Shown here: positions 1 through 11,433 of the stretch, one piece after another
How positions within the stretch are numbered: position 1 is the stretch's first letter
Layout: each line of letters begins with the position of its first letter
Notes under the pieces: generated by a model
What the model was told of the DNA's origin: nothing
Databases searched by the model: none
Seen by the model: only the letters and a program-made list of their open reading frames with translations
Translations under genes and position numbers: made by a program
Assembly: GCF_030271215.1 (NCBI RefSeq)
Contig: NZ_JASNGB010000018.1
Coordinates: 1-27,360 of the forward strand
DNA: 27,360 nt
Source of the DNA: Deinococcus rhizophilus
GTDB lineage: Bacteria; Deinococcota; Deinococci; Deinococcales; Deinococcaceae
Reading direction: 5' to 3'

Positions 1-143
1 CCGCTCGCCGCGCCCCCCTGTGGCCCTCCCTGCTGGCGGCCGCCGCGGTCCTCGCCGGGGTGCTGGTCCTGCGGCCCGCGCCCGCACTGCCCGCCAGCGC
101 CGCCTACGACGTGTACCAGGGCGCACTGGGAGAGGGCTGGTGA
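1..143 (+). CDS. C-terminal fragment of a one-TM membrane protein, possibly an anti-sigma factor
   Basis: The reading frame is open from base 3 to the TGA at 141-143, so only the last 46 residues are present and the start lies outside the window. The visible part is a basic flank (ARR), one hydrophobic helix ([17 protein letters not shown]) and a short exported tail ending [12 protein letters not shown]. The stop overlaps the GTG start of the next gene (GTGA, 140-143), which implies translational coupling. Because the next gene is RseB/MucB-like, an RseA-type anti-sigma factor is the likeliest identity. That is inferred from context; nothing in these residues proves it. Confidence 0.5.
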   Translation, partial: ARRAPLWPSLLAAAAVLAGVLVLRPAPALPASAAYDVYQGALGEGW

Positions 144-916
144 AGAGAGCCCTCGCCGCTGCCCTGGCCCTGGGGCTGGCCGCTGCGGCAAACGCGGCAC
201 CTGTGGACGACCTCACAGCAGCGCTGCGGCAGGCACGCACGCTGGCCGCGCGGGGCGACGCGGAGGTCAGTGTCTTTTTCCCGCCCCGCGCGGTGCCCAC
301 CCGCACGGCGGCGCGGCTGCCCACGGTGCCCTTTTACCCGGCGCTGCTGACACGCAACTTCACGGTGACCCGCCAGGACGCCTCTGCCCCCATTGCGGGC
401 CGCGAGGTCACCCGCTATGACCTCACCCCCAGGGTGGGGCAGGCGGCCCGCTGGACGCTCTGGATTGACCGGGTCTGGAATGTGCCCCTCGCCTACGAGG
501 AACGGAAGCCCGGCGGCCTGCTCGCCCGCCGCGCCGCCTTCACGCGGGTGGACCCCCAGCCCCTGCGGATCAAGAGGCCCCTGCCGCCCATCCCGGTGGG
601 CCTGAGAGCTGCCGTGCTGAAGGCGCTGCCCGGCCTGCGCTTTCCGCCCGGCTTCGTGCCCGTCTCTGCCGAGGACCGGGAGGGGGGCGGCGTGACCGTT
701 TCCCTCAGCGACGGGGTGAATGTGCTCGCGCTGGTCGTCGCCCCGCGCAATGTCCGCGCCGCGCCGGGGGTGGCCTCGCGGCGGGTGGGCGGGCGCTTCG
801 TGTGGCTGGTGGGCAACCTGCCAGACACCCCGCTGAAACAGGCCCTGGCCCAGATCCGGGAAGCCGACCCCACCCCCCTGGGAACTTTTCTTCCCACCCA
901 CGACTCTAAGAGGTAA
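140..916 (+). CDS. RseB/MucB-like exported sigma-factor regulatory protein
   Basis: 258-aa protein with a clear N-terminal signal peptide ([20 protein letters not shown]). The start chosen is GTG at 140: it overlaps the previous stop as GTGA, follows the purine-rich GGGAGAGGG, and places the signal peptide at the N-terminus. The open frame further upstream to base 20 is low-complexity and was rejected. The middle ([12 protein letters not shown], then [19 protein letters not shown]) matches the RseB/MucB pattern in which a sheet domain resembling lipoprotein carriers precedes a second domain. The C-terminal part ([17 protein letters not shown], then [11 protein letters not shown]) resembles the MucB/RseB C-terminal domain. 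In known systems RseB binds the anti-sigma factor outside the membrane and gates its cleavage. The gene sits between a probable anti-sigma gene and DUF1800/DUF1501, suggesting envelope-stress control of this locus. The family call is fairly good; the role here is inferred. Confidence 0.65.
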   Translation: MKRALAAALALGLAAAANAAPVDDLTAALRQARTLAARGDAEVSVFFPPRAVPTRTAARLPTVPFYPALLTRNFTVTRQDASAPIAGREVTRYDLTPRVGQAARWTLWIDRVWNVPLAYEERKPGGLLARRAAFTRVDPQPLRIKRPLPPIPVGLRAAVLKALPGLRFPPGFVPVSAEDREGGGVTVSLSDGVNVLALVVAPRNVRAAPGVASRRVGGRFVWLVGNLPDTPLKQALAQIREADPTPLGTFLPTHDSKR

Positions 917-918
917 CC

Positions 919-2184
919 ATGCCCCTACCCCCCCTCTCCCGCAAGCTCACCGCCGAGGACGCCGCGCACTTTCTGCGGCGCACGGCCTTCGGTGCCACCG
1001 ACGCCGGGATCCGCGACCTGGTGGGCCAGGGTGCGCGCGAGGTGGCCCGCGCAGCGCTGGCCTTCGGCGACGAACGCGCTCCCGGCAACCCCTTCAACCC
1101 CGCCGAGGCCGCCACGCCCTTCGCGGGCGTGCAGCTCACGCGGGCGGCGTGGCTCTTCGAGCTGCTGTACAGCCCCCAGCCCCTGCGCGAGCTGCTGGCC
1201 CTGACCTGGAGCAACCATTTCGTGGTCGCCACCGACAAGGTGCGGAACGTGCCGGTGCTGGCGGGCTACCTGAACCTGCTGCGCCGCCACGCTGCCACCA
1301 CCGACTTCGCCCGCTTCGCGCTGGAGGTCGCGCAGTCGCCCGCGATGCTGCGGTACCTCGACGCCGACCAGAACCGCAAGGGGCGGCCCAACGAGAACTT
1401 CAGCCGCGAGCTGCTGGAGCTGTTCACGACCGGTATCGGCCCCTACACCGAGCGGGACGTGCAGGAGGGGGCGCGCGCCCTGACCGGCTGGACCTTCCGG
1501 GGCGGGCGCGGCAACCAGAAGTTTCTGGAGGATTCCGAGTTCTTCTTCATCTCCGGGCAGCACGACGGCGGCCGGAAAACCTACCTGGGGCAGAGCGGCA
1601 ATCTGCGGGGCGAGGACGTGGTGCGGATCGCCGCCACGCACCCCGCGACCGCCACCTTCGTGTCCCGCAAGCTGCACCGCGCCTTCGTGGCCGATACCCC
1701 CGACGAGGGGGCCGTGGCCGCCAGCGCCGAGACGTGGCGGCGCACGAACGGCAACGTCCGCGCCGTGCTCGAGGAACTCCTCGCCAGCGAGCACTTCTAC
1801 TCGCGCCGCGCGGCGATCATCCGCGGGCCGGTCGCCTTCACCGTGGCGGCGGTTCGCACGCTGGGGGGACCGAGGCTGGACACCCGGCAGATTCTGAACC
1901 TCGCGCAGACCGCCGGGCGGATGGGCCAGTTTCTCCTCGAACCCGACACCGTGAAGGGCTGGGACGGGGGCCGCGAGTGGGTGGGCGACACCGCCCTGCT
2001 GCTGCGGATGCAGCTGGCCGCCTCGCTCACCGTGGGGAACACGGCCCCGAAGCTGGAGATCCTGCCCTCCGACCTCGCCCTGCTGGGCACCCAGCGTTCG
2101 CCGCTGGCCGGGGTGACGGGCGGCCTGAACCCCAAGCAGCGCCTGTACCTGAGCCTGATCAGCCCCGAATTCGGGCTGGCCTGA
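919..2184 (+). CDS. DUF1800 family protein
   Basis: 421 aa. The N-terminus ([21 protein letters not shown]) and the segment near residues 158-190 ([20 protein letters not shown], then [11 protein letters not shown]) are hallmarks of DUF1800, along with [12 protein letters not shown] near residue 95 and [17 protein letters not shown]. The start is ATG 919, preceded by AGAGG overlapping the previous TAA. The same 13-mer AGAGGTAACCATG is found at the DUF1501 gene. No signal peptide is visible. DUF1800 genes are almost always followed by a DUF1501 gene, as here; the pair has no established biochemical function, though a surface or extracellular role is often suggested. The gap to the upstream gene is 2 nt, so it belongs to the same operon. 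Confidence 0.88.
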   Translation: MPLPPLSRKLTAEDAAHFLRRTAFGATDAGIRDLVGQGAREVARAALAFGDERAPGNPFNPAEAATPFAGVQLTRAAWLFELLYSPQPLRELLALTWSNHFVVATDKVRNVPVLAGYLNLLRRHAATTDFARFALEVAQSPAMLRYLDADQNRKGRPNENFSRELLELFTTGIGPYTERDVQEGARALTGWTFRGGRGNQKFLEDSEFFFISGQHDGGRKTYLGQSGNLRGEDVVRIAATHPATATFVSRKLHRAFVADTPDEGAVAASAETWRRTNGNVRAVLEELLASEHFYSRRAAIIRGPVAFTVAAVRTLGGPRLDTRQILNLAQTAGRMGQFLLEPDTVKGWDGGREWVGDTALLLRMQLAASLTVGNTAPKLEILPSDLALLGTQRSPLAGVTGGLNPKQRLYLSLISPEFGLA

Positions 2185-2224
2185 CCCTCCCCGTGACCCG
2201 ACCCAAGTGACCCCAGAGGTAACC

Positions 2225-3411
<1,187 letters not shown>

Positions 3412-3415
<4 letters not shown>

Positions 3416-3855
3416 GCGTCCGGCTCGGGGGTGCCCTCCTCGCCGGGCTGGTGCTGCTCGCGGCTCCGGCAGCCCTCGCCCTGCCCAAGTACCGCACCGA
3501 GGCCGCCCGCTTCCTCGGCCACGATAAGGACGACCCGCTGTGGCAGCTCTCCGGCAAGGTGATGTCCTGCGTGGCCTGCCATACCCAGCCGCAGGGCGGG
3601 AAGGGCTGGAACGCCTTCGGCCAGAGCCTGCAAGCTGGGTTCCGCGCCCAACCCACGGCCAACTTCCGCACGGTGCTGCGCTCGGTCCTCGCGAAGAACG
3701 CCGACGCGGACGCCGACGGCTACCCCGATGCGCTGGAATTCTTCGCGCGCACGCTGCCGGGTGATCCCAAAAGCAAGCCCGCCAAACCCCTGCGCGACCT
3801 CCAGGCCGAGTTCGAGAAGGCGGGCGGATTGCCCGAAGACCGGGCGAAAAAGTAA
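3412..3855 (+). CDS. Exported monoheme c-type cytochrome-like protein with Ca-binding-type loop
   Basis: 147 aa beginning at GTG 3412, translationally coupled to the DUF1501 gene by a GTGA overlap. The signal peptide covers roughly residues 1-24 ([16 protein letters not shown]). Residues 53-57 read CVACH, one canonical c-type heme attachment site. Residues 98-106 read [11 protein letters not shown], matching the D-x-D-x-D-G-x-x-D calcium-binding loop of thrombospondin type-3 or dockerin-like repeats. No obvious distal methionine ligand was assigned; M51 precedes the heme site. The family is not recognised beyond these motifs. Its place at the end of the DUF1800-DUF1501 cluster suggests electron transfer to or from those exported proteins, which is inference. 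Confidence 0.72.
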
Positions 3856-3889
3856 GCCCCACTTCCCGCGTGGGAGGTAGGGCCCTGTT

Positions 3890-3913
3890 GGGGGGAGGCC
3901 AGTGCCTTCCCCC
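3890..3913. terminator. Hairpin between convergent genes, possible bidirectional terminator
   Basis: GGGGGGAGGC (3890-3899) pairs with GCCTTCCCCC (3904-3913) with one G-U pair and a 4-nt loop, giving a ten-pair stem. A second smaller hairpin lies at 3861-3878 (ACTTCCC/GGGAGGT). Neither is followed by a clean T run. The position, between the stop of the cytochrome gene and the stop of a minus-strand gene, fits a terminator. Confidence 0.45.
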
Positions 3914-3927
3914 GTTCGCTTGGAAGT

Positions 3928-4128
3928 TCAGGCGACCAGTTCGGCGCGGATCACGGGGAGCCGCCGCCCGTCCGCGATCTGCCGCACCACGTCCTCGCGC
4001 ACCTCATTGGCCCGCTGCAGGCCCAGTTCGTCGATCAGCCGCACAAAGTCGTGGAGGGTGTAGGGACCCTCGCCGCCCTGCGCGTAGAAGAAGTAGGACG
4101 CCAGCTCCTCCAGCATCAATTGTGGCAT
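3928..4128 (-). CDS. Small hypothetical protein (66 aa)
   Basis: 66 residues, mostly helical in appearance, with no signal peptide or membrane segment: it opens MPQLMLEELASYFFYAQGGE and includes YTLHDFVRLIDELGLQRANEVREDVVRQI. No family is recognised. The start at 4128 is supported by TAAATT (minus strand, 4140-4135) six nt upstream, a leaderless-type -10 box that itself contains the TAA stop of the upstream GNAT gene. A second in-frame ATG at 4116 has neither ribosome-binding site nor -10 box. The gene lies 9 nt after the GNAT gene, so it may be read both from that operon and from its own promoter. Confidence 0.65.
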   Translation of the reverse strand: MPQLMLEELASYFFYAQGGEGPYTLHDFVRLIDELGLQRANEVREDVVRQIADGRRLPVIRAELVA

Positions 4129-4137
4129 GGCACCAAT

Positions 4138-5109
4138 TTAGCCTGAAACCTCTGAACAGTTTCTGACTGCCGCGTCGGGGGTTCTCAGCCGTTTTTCCCA
4201 GGTCACCCACATCGCCTCCGGGACGTAGCCCAGCCGGGTATTCACCCGCAGCATGGGCAGATTCAGGACCGCGCCCCCGGTTCCGGCGCGGGTGTACCCC
4301 TCCGAGTGCGCCCAGGCCAGCGCGTGCGCCCCCACCAGCGTGGCGAGGCCCCGGCCCCGGTGTGCCGGGTGGGTCGCGGTGAGGTCGCTGGACACCTCGC
4401 CCGTGCCCTGAAGCGGCTGGCCGCGCGGCAGGGTCAGGCGGGTCAGCGCCAGCAGCTCGCCCCGCCGCCGCACCACGAAGACGGCTTCCTCGCGGGTCAT
4501 CACCTCGCGCAGGGCGGGCAGGTCGAGCGGCGCGGTCATGGTCGTCGGGTTGCGCGGCACGTCCGCCTCGCCCTGGCGGTGCAGGGCGTGGAGGGCCTGC
4601 CACTCGGCCTCCGGCGCGTCCATGCGCCAGCGTTCGACCTCGTAGCCCTCCAGAAACAGGCGTTCCTCCAGCGCCCGGAACGGCCCGAAGTCCCAGCCCC
4701 GCAGGTCGAGGTGCGCTCCCCACGACTGCCACGCGTTGCGAAAGCCCGCCGCCGCGAAGAAGGTCATCTTCTCGGAGAAGTCCTCGCGGGTCACGCCCAG
4801 CAGCCGGGTGTATCCGGCGGGCCGCCGGACCAGTTCCGATCGGGCCAGCAGCGCCAGATAAAGGGGACTGAACGCCGCCCCCTCCCCCGCGAGGTCCAGC
4901 CGCAGCGCGTCCGGGGCGCTGTCCCCGAAGGGCGCGAGGTGCGCGGTGGCGATCACCCCGCCGCCCCGCACCGCCACCAGCCGTCGCCACTCTGGCCGGG
5001 CGTCCTCGCGGAAATGTTCGGGCCGGTAGGTCCACAGCCCGCGCACGCTCCGGGTCACGAGGTCGGCCACGGCGGGGGCGTCGGCCCGCTGGAAGGGCCG
5101 GACAATCAC
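4138..5109 (-). CDS. GNAT N-acetyltransferase, two-domain, N-terminal half degenerate
   Basis: 323 aa, start GTG at 5109 overlapping the stop of the upstream GNAT gene (GTGA), so the two are translationally coupled. The C-terminal half carries the acetyl-CoA pyrophosphate-binding motif A (ATHPAHRGRGLATLVGAHAL, about residues 242-261) and motif B-like NLPMLRVNTRLGYVPE. The N-terminal half has the fold-like order of a GNAT domain (MIVRPFQRADAPAVADLV, then FAAAGFRNAWQSWGAHLDL) but I see no RxxGxG/A loop, so it probably does not bind acetyl-CoA. The substrate is unknown. The two-domain layout resembles mycothiol synthase-like and aminoglycoside-type tandem GNATs, but no specific match is claimed. 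Confidence 0.75.
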   Translation of the reverse strand: MIVRPFQRADAPAVADLVTRSVRGLWTYRPEHFREDARPEWRRLVAVRGGGVIATAHLAPFGDSAPDALRLDLAGEGAAFSPLYLALLARSELVRRPAGYTRLLGVTREDFSEKMTFFAAAGFRNAWQSWGAHLDLRGWDFGPFRALEERLFLEGYEVERWRMDAPEAEWQALHALHRQGEADVPRNPTTMTAPLDLPALREVMTREEAVFVVRRRGELLALTRLTLPRGQPLQGTGEVSSDLTATHPAHRGRGLATLVGAHALAWAHSEGYTRAGTGGAVLNLPMLRVNTRLGYVPEAMWVTWEKRLRTPDAAVRNCSEVSG

Positions 5110-6014
5110 GCCCCACGTTCCCAGGCGATCCAGTCGGGTTCAATGTTGGCCCCGAGCCGCCGCAGCACGCCGAGGTAGGCCACATCCCGCGCACTGCCCG
5201 CCACGTTGAGGAAGGTCATTTCCCCAGCCTGCACGCTGCGGGCCACCCGTGCCAGCAGCGCCGTCGCCACCCCGCGCTGGCGGTGCCCCGGATGCACCAC
5301 CAGCACCGCGTTCCAGGCATCCAGCCGCGACCGTTCCGGCAGGGCAATCCCCACGAGGTTCTGCCCGTGCCAGGCGAGCCAGGCCATGTCCCAGAGGCCG
5401 TCCCCCTTCGTCAGGGTCTCCGCCGCCGGGGGGATGGTGGGCTCGGCACTGACCTTCTCGCCGCGCGTCCGGGCATAGAGGTCGGTCAGGCGGCCGTCCC
5501 CCCGGAAGTCGGCGGCGGGGGTCAAGAGGTAGCCCTGCCCGGCCAGCGCCGCCTCCAGCCTGTCCGTCCCGGCCTCCCACCCCGCCAGGTGAAAGCCGCC
5601 CCCGAAGGTCCGGTGAACCTCCCGGAACCCCAGCGCGGGCAGGTCGGGCCACGCCGGAAGGTAATCCTCGCGCACGCTTGCCCACAGCCGCTCCCGCCCG
5701 GCCGCCCGCGCCCGCCCCGCGAGGTGCTCCAGCAGGGCTCCTGCCACACCGCCTGCCCGTTGATCGGGGTGCAGATGCAGGCCCACCCAGGCGTGGGTAG
5801 GGTGAAACTCCGGAAACCAGAGGGTGCCCAGCCCGCTCACGCGCCCTCCTGTTTCGGCCACGGCGTAGCGATCAGGAGTCTCCTGAAAGGAGCCCGCGAG
5901 CCTCACCGCACCGGTGTGAAAGTGCGGCTCCTGCGTGCTGTTCAGCAGCAGCGCCCCGGCAAAGGCGTCGTCAGGTGTGGCTGCGCGGATGGTCAGGGTT
6001 GGGCTTGAGCTCAT
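5106..6014 (-). CDS. Tandem-domain GNAT N-acetyltransferase
   Basis: 302 aa with two complete GNAT domains. Domain 1 has HPDQRAGGVAGALLEHLAGR and ends PALGFREVHRTFGGGFHL. Domain 2 has HPGHRQRGVATALLARVARS and ends YLGVLRRLGANIEPDWIAWE. Both retain the R-x-x-G-x-A acetyl-CoA loop. The start chosen is ATG at 6014, which has CAGGAT six nt upstream (-10-like, also containing AGGA). An upstream TTG at 6050 would add 12 residues without family support. This is the first gene of a three-gene minus-strand operon. The substrate cannot be told from sequence. Confidence 0.78.
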   Translation of the reverse strand: MSSSPTLTIRAATPDDAFAGALLLNSTQEPHFHTGAVRLAGSFQETPDRYAVAETGGRVSGLGTLWFPEFHPTHAWVGLHLHPDQRAGGVAGALLEHLAGRARAAGRERLWASVREDYLPAWPDLPALGFREVHRTFGGGFHLAGWEAGTDRLEAALAGQGYLLTPAADFRGDGRLTDLYARTRGEKVSAEPTIPPAAETLTKGDGLWDMAWLAWHGQNLVGIALPERSRLDAWNAVLVVHPGHRQRGVATALLARVARSVQAGEMTFLNVAGSARDVAYLGVLRRLGANIEPDWIAWERGA

Positions 6015-6061
6015 GCCCCCATCCTGTCGGTCCGGCTCCCGGAACACCAATCGCAGAGGTA

Positions 6062-6138
6062 GGCCGGATGGCGTAGCCGTGTATATGCGCCCCGCGTCGG
6101 GCAGTGCCTGCCGCTACCAAGCGCTATCCAGTCCGGCC
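6062..6138. repeat. Imperfect long inverted repeat, REP-like
   Basis: GGCCGGATGGCGTAGC (6062-6077) is mirrored by GCTATCCAGTCCGGCC (6123-6138) with small mismatches; the outer seven bases GGCCGGA/TCCGGCC are perfect. A small GGCAG-TGC-CTGCC hairpin lies inside. It is non-coding and sits between divergent promoters. It could be a repeat element or just the 5' region of the GNAT operon; copy number elsewhere is unknown. Confidence 0.4.
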
Positions 6139-6153
6139 CGCTGCAATTCATAA

Positions 6154-6168
6154 GTGAATCACATTCAC
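6154..6168. promoter_or_regulatory. Perfect inverted repeat abutting the -35 box, candidate operator
   Basis: GTGAAT-CAC-ATTCAC is a perfect 6+3+6 palindrome ending 8 nt before the TTGACA at 6177. Its position just upstream of the -35 suits an activator site or an upstream repressor site. It is not a CRP site: the GTGA and TCAC halves are seven rather than six nt apart. The regulator is unknown. Confidence 0.45.
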
Positions 6169-6176
6169 GGAATGGG

Positions 6177-6205
6177 TTGACAGGATTACGGCCGGGGCGT
6201 ATTCT
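6177..6205 (+). promoter_or_regulatory. Consensus sigma-70-type promoter (TTGACA-N17-TATTCT)
   Basis: TTGACA at 6177-6182, spacer of 17 nt, TATTCT at 6200-6205. This is one of the best -35/-10 pairs in the window. Expected transcription start is about 6212, roughly 145 nt upstream of the transketolase ATG. A terminator-like hairpin follows at 6288-6327, so the transcript may be a short RNA or an attenuated leader. Confidence 0.65.
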
Positions 6206-6217
6206 GTTTTCACCGGA

Positions 6218-6265
6218 ATGGAAGCGCCGTTGGTGTGCTTGTTCCCCGAACCGGATGGAGCCTGA
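6218..6265 (+). CDS. Putative 15-residue leader ORF upstream of transketolase
   Basis: ATG at 6218 opens a 15-codon frame (MEAPLVCLFPEPDGA) ending in TGA at 6263-6265. It begins about 6 nt after the expected start of the 6177-6205 promoter, so it could be translated leaderless or from a very short leader. It ends 22 nt before a terminator-like hairpin. No residue run suggests amino-acid-sensing attenuation. It may be fortuitous; it is listed because of its placement. Confidence 0.25.
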   Translation: MEAPLVCLFPEPDGA

Positions 6266-6287
6266 GGGCCCAAAGTTGTCCTTCGAT

Positions 6288-6327
6288 CACGCCCTTCCCT
6301 CGTAGCAGGTGGGGGCGTGTCTTTTGT
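6288..6327 (+). terminator. Terminator-like hairpin in the transketolase leader
   Basis: CACGCCCTTCCCT (6288-6300) pairs with AGGTGGGGGCGTG (6307-6319), with seven perfect outer pairs, two G-U pairs, one mismatch, three inner pairs and a 6-nt loop (CGTAGC). TCTTTTGT follows at 6320-6327. It lies between the consensus promoter and the transketolase start, so it would either end a ~115-nt RNA or act as an attenuator. Confidence 0.55.
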
Positions 6328-6357
6328 GGCCCGGAGCCGCCCGTTAGACTGCCGGAC

Positions 6358-8343
<1,986 letters not shown>

Positions 8344-8358
8344 TTCCCCGCCGCCCTC

Positions 8359-8389
8359 AGCGTCCGCTTCCCGGAAGGAGGCGGGCGCT
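8359..8389. terminator. Weak hairpin between convergent genes
   Basis: AGCGTCCGC (8359-8367) pairs with GCGGGCGCT (8381-8389) with one G-U pair; the loop contains a second small CTTCC/GGAAG hairpin. There is no strong T run. It lies in the 53-nt gap between the transketolase stop and the stop of a minus-strand gene. Confidence 0.4.
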
Positions 8390-8396
8390 TCCACGT

Positions 8397-8687
8397 TCAG
8401 TCGCGGGCGTGGTCGCGGCGGTACTCGTCGTGAATCATCTCCAGCAGCTCGGCACGGGTGGCGCGGGGAAAGGTGCGGCGCTTGGCGGTCACGGCCCGCT
8501 CGACGGCTCCCCGGTTGCCCCGCGTCAGCGTCATCAGGCGCCGCAGCCAGACCTCCTCATCGGTCTTCATCGTCCGGCGGGGCGGTGGCCGGAAGCCGCC
8601 CGGGCGCCCTGGCCCGCCCCGCCGCGTGAGCAGCAGCACCCCCGCCCCCGCGAGCGAGATCACGATCAGCACCAGCGCCGTGGTCAT
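8397..8687 (-). CDS. Small single-pass membrane protein, hypothetical
   Basis: 96 aa. Residues 3-20 (ALVLIVISLAGAGVLLLT) form one transmembrane helix, followed by a Gly/Pro/Arg-rich linker and a charged helical domain (DEEVWLRRLMTLTRGNRGAV, then RAELLEMIHDEYRRDHARD). No family is recognised. The ATG at 8687 is preceded by TAGACT (minus strand, 8699-8694) at 6 nt, a leaderless-type start. The gene is divergent from the SDR gene, with a perfect inverted repeat between them. Confidence 0.7.
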   Translation of the reverse strand: MTTALVLIVISLAGAGVLLLTRRGGPGRPGGFRPPPRRTMKTDEEVWLRRLMTLTRGNRGAVERAVTAKRRTFPRATRAELLEMIHDEYRRDHARD

Positions 8688-8707
8688 GCGGCAAGTCTAG
8701 AACACTC

Positions 8708-8732
8708 GTCAAAAAGTGCCTTTCTTTTTGAC
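8708..8732. promoter_or_regulatory. Perfect 9-bp inverted repeat between divergent genes
   Basis: GTCAAAAAG (8708-8716), 7-nt spacer, CTTTTTGAC (8724-8732). It places TTGAC cores on both strands, 9 nt from the -10 box of the minus-strand membrane-protein gene. It is either an operator shared by the two divergent genes or paired -35-like elements; the TTGACG-to-TAGACT spacing on the minus strand (about 8 nt) is too short for a normal promoter, favouring an operator. Confidence 0.5.
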
Positions 8733-8819
8733 CGGGCAGAGCGGCCCCTGCCTTCACACCTCCTCAAGCTTGTGAGCCAGGGCGGGGAGGGGTGCGGGGC
8801 AGGGTGAGACAGTCGGCCC

Positions 8820-9731
8820 ATGACCGACAAAGACCAGGCCAGCACCCACGCGCAGCCCGAAACCGCCCCCACCGGGAGCTACCCGCAGGAGGTGCCCGGC
8901 GAGACCCAGCAGACCCAGCCGGGCAGTGAGGCCGAGATGAGCGTCGCGCCCGTGGTCATCCGCGAGGGCTACCGGGGCAGCGGCAAGCTGGAGGGCAAGG
9001 TCGCGCTGGTCACTGGTGGGGACAGCGGCATCGGGCGGGCGGTGGCGGTGCATTTCGCCCGCGAGGGGGCCGACGTCGCCGTGATGTATCTCGACGAGCA
9101 CGGGGACGCGCGGGACACCGTGGCGATGGTGGAAGCCGAGGGCCGCCGGGCGGTCGCCATCGCCGGGGACGTCGGGGACGTGGCCTTTTGCCAGCAGGCG
9201 GTGGCGCGGGCGGTGGCCGAGCTGGGCAAGCTCGACATCCTCGTCAACAACGCCGCCGAGCAGACCCCGCAAGACCAGATCACCGACATCACGCCCGAGC
9301 AACTGGAACGCACCTTCCGCACCAACATCTTCGGGATGTTCTACCTGACCCAGGCGGCGATGCCGCACCTGGGAGAAGGCGCGGTCATCATCAACACGAC
9401 CAGCGTCACCGCCTACAAGGGCAGCCCGCAACTGCTGGACTACTCCTCCACCAAGGGGGCCATCGTGGCCTTTACCCGCAGCCTCAGCCAGAACCTCGCC
9501 GAGAAGAAGATCCGCGTCAACGGCGTGGCGCCCGGCCCGATCTGGACCCCGCTGATCCCCGCGACCTTCGGCGCCGAGCGCGTGGCCGAGCACGGCCAGA
9601 ACGTGCCGCTGGAGCGTCCCGGCCAGCCCGCCGAGGTCGCGCCCGCCTACGTCTTCCTAGCCTGCGAGGACTCCTCCTACATCAGCGGGCAGGTCCTGCA
9701 CCCCAACGGGGGCGAGGTGGTGAACGGGTAA
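8820..9731 (+). CDS. SDR family oxidoreductase, general-stress type
   Basis: 303 aa. It is a classical short-chain dehydrogenase with a ~40-residue polar N-terminal extension. Rossmann motif TGGDSGIG at 65-72, NNAA at 143-146, and catalytic Ser195, Tyr208 and Lys212 (YSSTK) are all present, as is the PG motif VAPGPIWTPL. The extension and the GREGYRGSGKLEGKVALVTG context match the YghA/GSP39/YhdF-like subfamily of stress-induced SDRs that probably use NADP(H). The physiological substrate is not known. The start at ATG 8820 has GACAGT six nt upstream and no ribosome-binding site. It ends just before a strong terminator. Confidence 0.88.
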   Translation: MTDKDQASTHAQPETAPTGSYPQEVPGETQQTQPGSEAEMSVAPVVIREGYRGSGKLEGKVALVTGGDSGIGRAVAVHFAREGADVAVMYLDEHGDARDTVAMVEAEGRRAVAIAGDVGDVAFCQQAVARAVAELGKLDILVNNAAEQTPQDQITDITPEQLERTFRTNIFGMFYLTQAAMPHLGEGAVIINTTSVTAYKGSPQLLDYSSTKGAIVAFTRSLSQNLAEKKIRVNGVAPGPIWTPLIPATFGAERVAEHGQNVPLERPGQPAEVAPAYVFLACEDSSYISGQVLHPNGGEVVNG

Positions 9732-9747
9732 GCGAACCCGCTCACCA

Positions 9748-9783
9748 GAAGGGACGCTGAAGCTCCGGCCTCAGCGTCCCTTC
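9748..9783. terminator. Strong bidirectional terminator
   Basis: GAAGGGACGCTGA (9748-9760) pairs perfectly with TCAGCGTCCCTTC (9771-9783) around a 10-nt loop: a 13-bp stem. It sits between the convergent SDR and siroheme-decarboxylase-like genes, whose stops are at 9731 and 9808. Confidence 0.8.
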
Positions 9784-9807
9784 CCTTCCCGGATTCCTTC
9801 CCGGAGA

Positions 9808-10875
<1,068 letters not shown>

Positions 10876-10977
10876 GTCCTCCAGGGTACGGCCCCACGCG
10901 GCGGCAGAACGTCCCCGAACGAACGGTCAGGACCGCAGGGCTGACCTCCCGCGACGCGGAAACGGCACAATGCCCGC

Positions 10978-11274
10978 ATGGTCACAGCAATCGTGATGGT
11001 CCAGGCCGACCGCCAGCGCATTCAGGAAACCGCCGAGGCCCTGTCCGGGGTGCCGGGCGTGCGCGAGGTGTACTCGGTGACGGGCGAGTGGGACATCGTG
11101 GTGGTGCTCAAGCTGGGGCGCTACGAGGACCTCGACGACGTGGTGACCGGCCACCTGCGCAAGGTGGAGGGCATCGCCCGCACCCAGACCATGCTGGCCT
11201 TCCGCACCTACAGCGAGGCCCTGCTTGATCAGGGGTTCGGCGTCGGTCTGGATGAGGGAAATCAGTTTTCCTAA
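10978..11274 (+). CDS. Stand-alone Lrp/AsnC ligand-binding (RAM) domain protein
   Basis: 98 aa consisting only of the alpha-beta RAM domain (AIVMVQADRQRIQETAEALS, then GVREVYSVTGEWDIVVVLKL, then GIARTQTMLAF) with no helix-turn-helix. Such proteins form ring or dimer assemblies that bind small effectors, often amino acids, and may modulate full-length Lrp proteins. The ATG at 10978 follows CACAAT by 6 nt and no ribosome-binding site, a leaderless-type start. The gene is divergent from the AhbA/AhbB-like fusion, whose halves have a related ferredoxin-like fold; a functional link is possible but unproven. Confidence 0.85.
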   Translation: MVTAIVMVQADRQRIQETAEALSGVPGVREVYSVTGEWDIVVVLKLGRYEDLDDVVTGHLRKVEGIARTQTMLAFRTYSEALLDQGFGVGLDEGNQFS

Positions 11275-11433
11275 ACGGGGGGCGGCAGATTCAAGGGGCG
11301 GCGCCAGATTGCTGGAGTCGCCTGCTGTTGGAGGACGAACGGGCAGGGGGATGCCCAGGAAGAGGCCCGGAATAGATTTCGTACCCGTACCTACAAAGTT
11401 GGAGCAAGCCTCCACCATGAAAAGCCCCTGCCC

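Noticed and set aside
20..139. N-terminal extension of the RseB-like gene
   Set aside because: The added residues are low-complexity, overlap the coding end of the previous gene, and would bury the signal peptide; GTG 140 is better.
6154..6168. CRP/FNR-type site reading of GTGAATCACATTCAC
   Set aside because: The half-sites are seven nt apart instead of six and the flanking consensus bases are missing, so it is only reported as an unassigned palindrome.
10978..11274. Full-length AsnC/Lrp transcription factor
   Set aside because: There is no helix-turn-helix; the protein starts directly with the RAM beta-strand.
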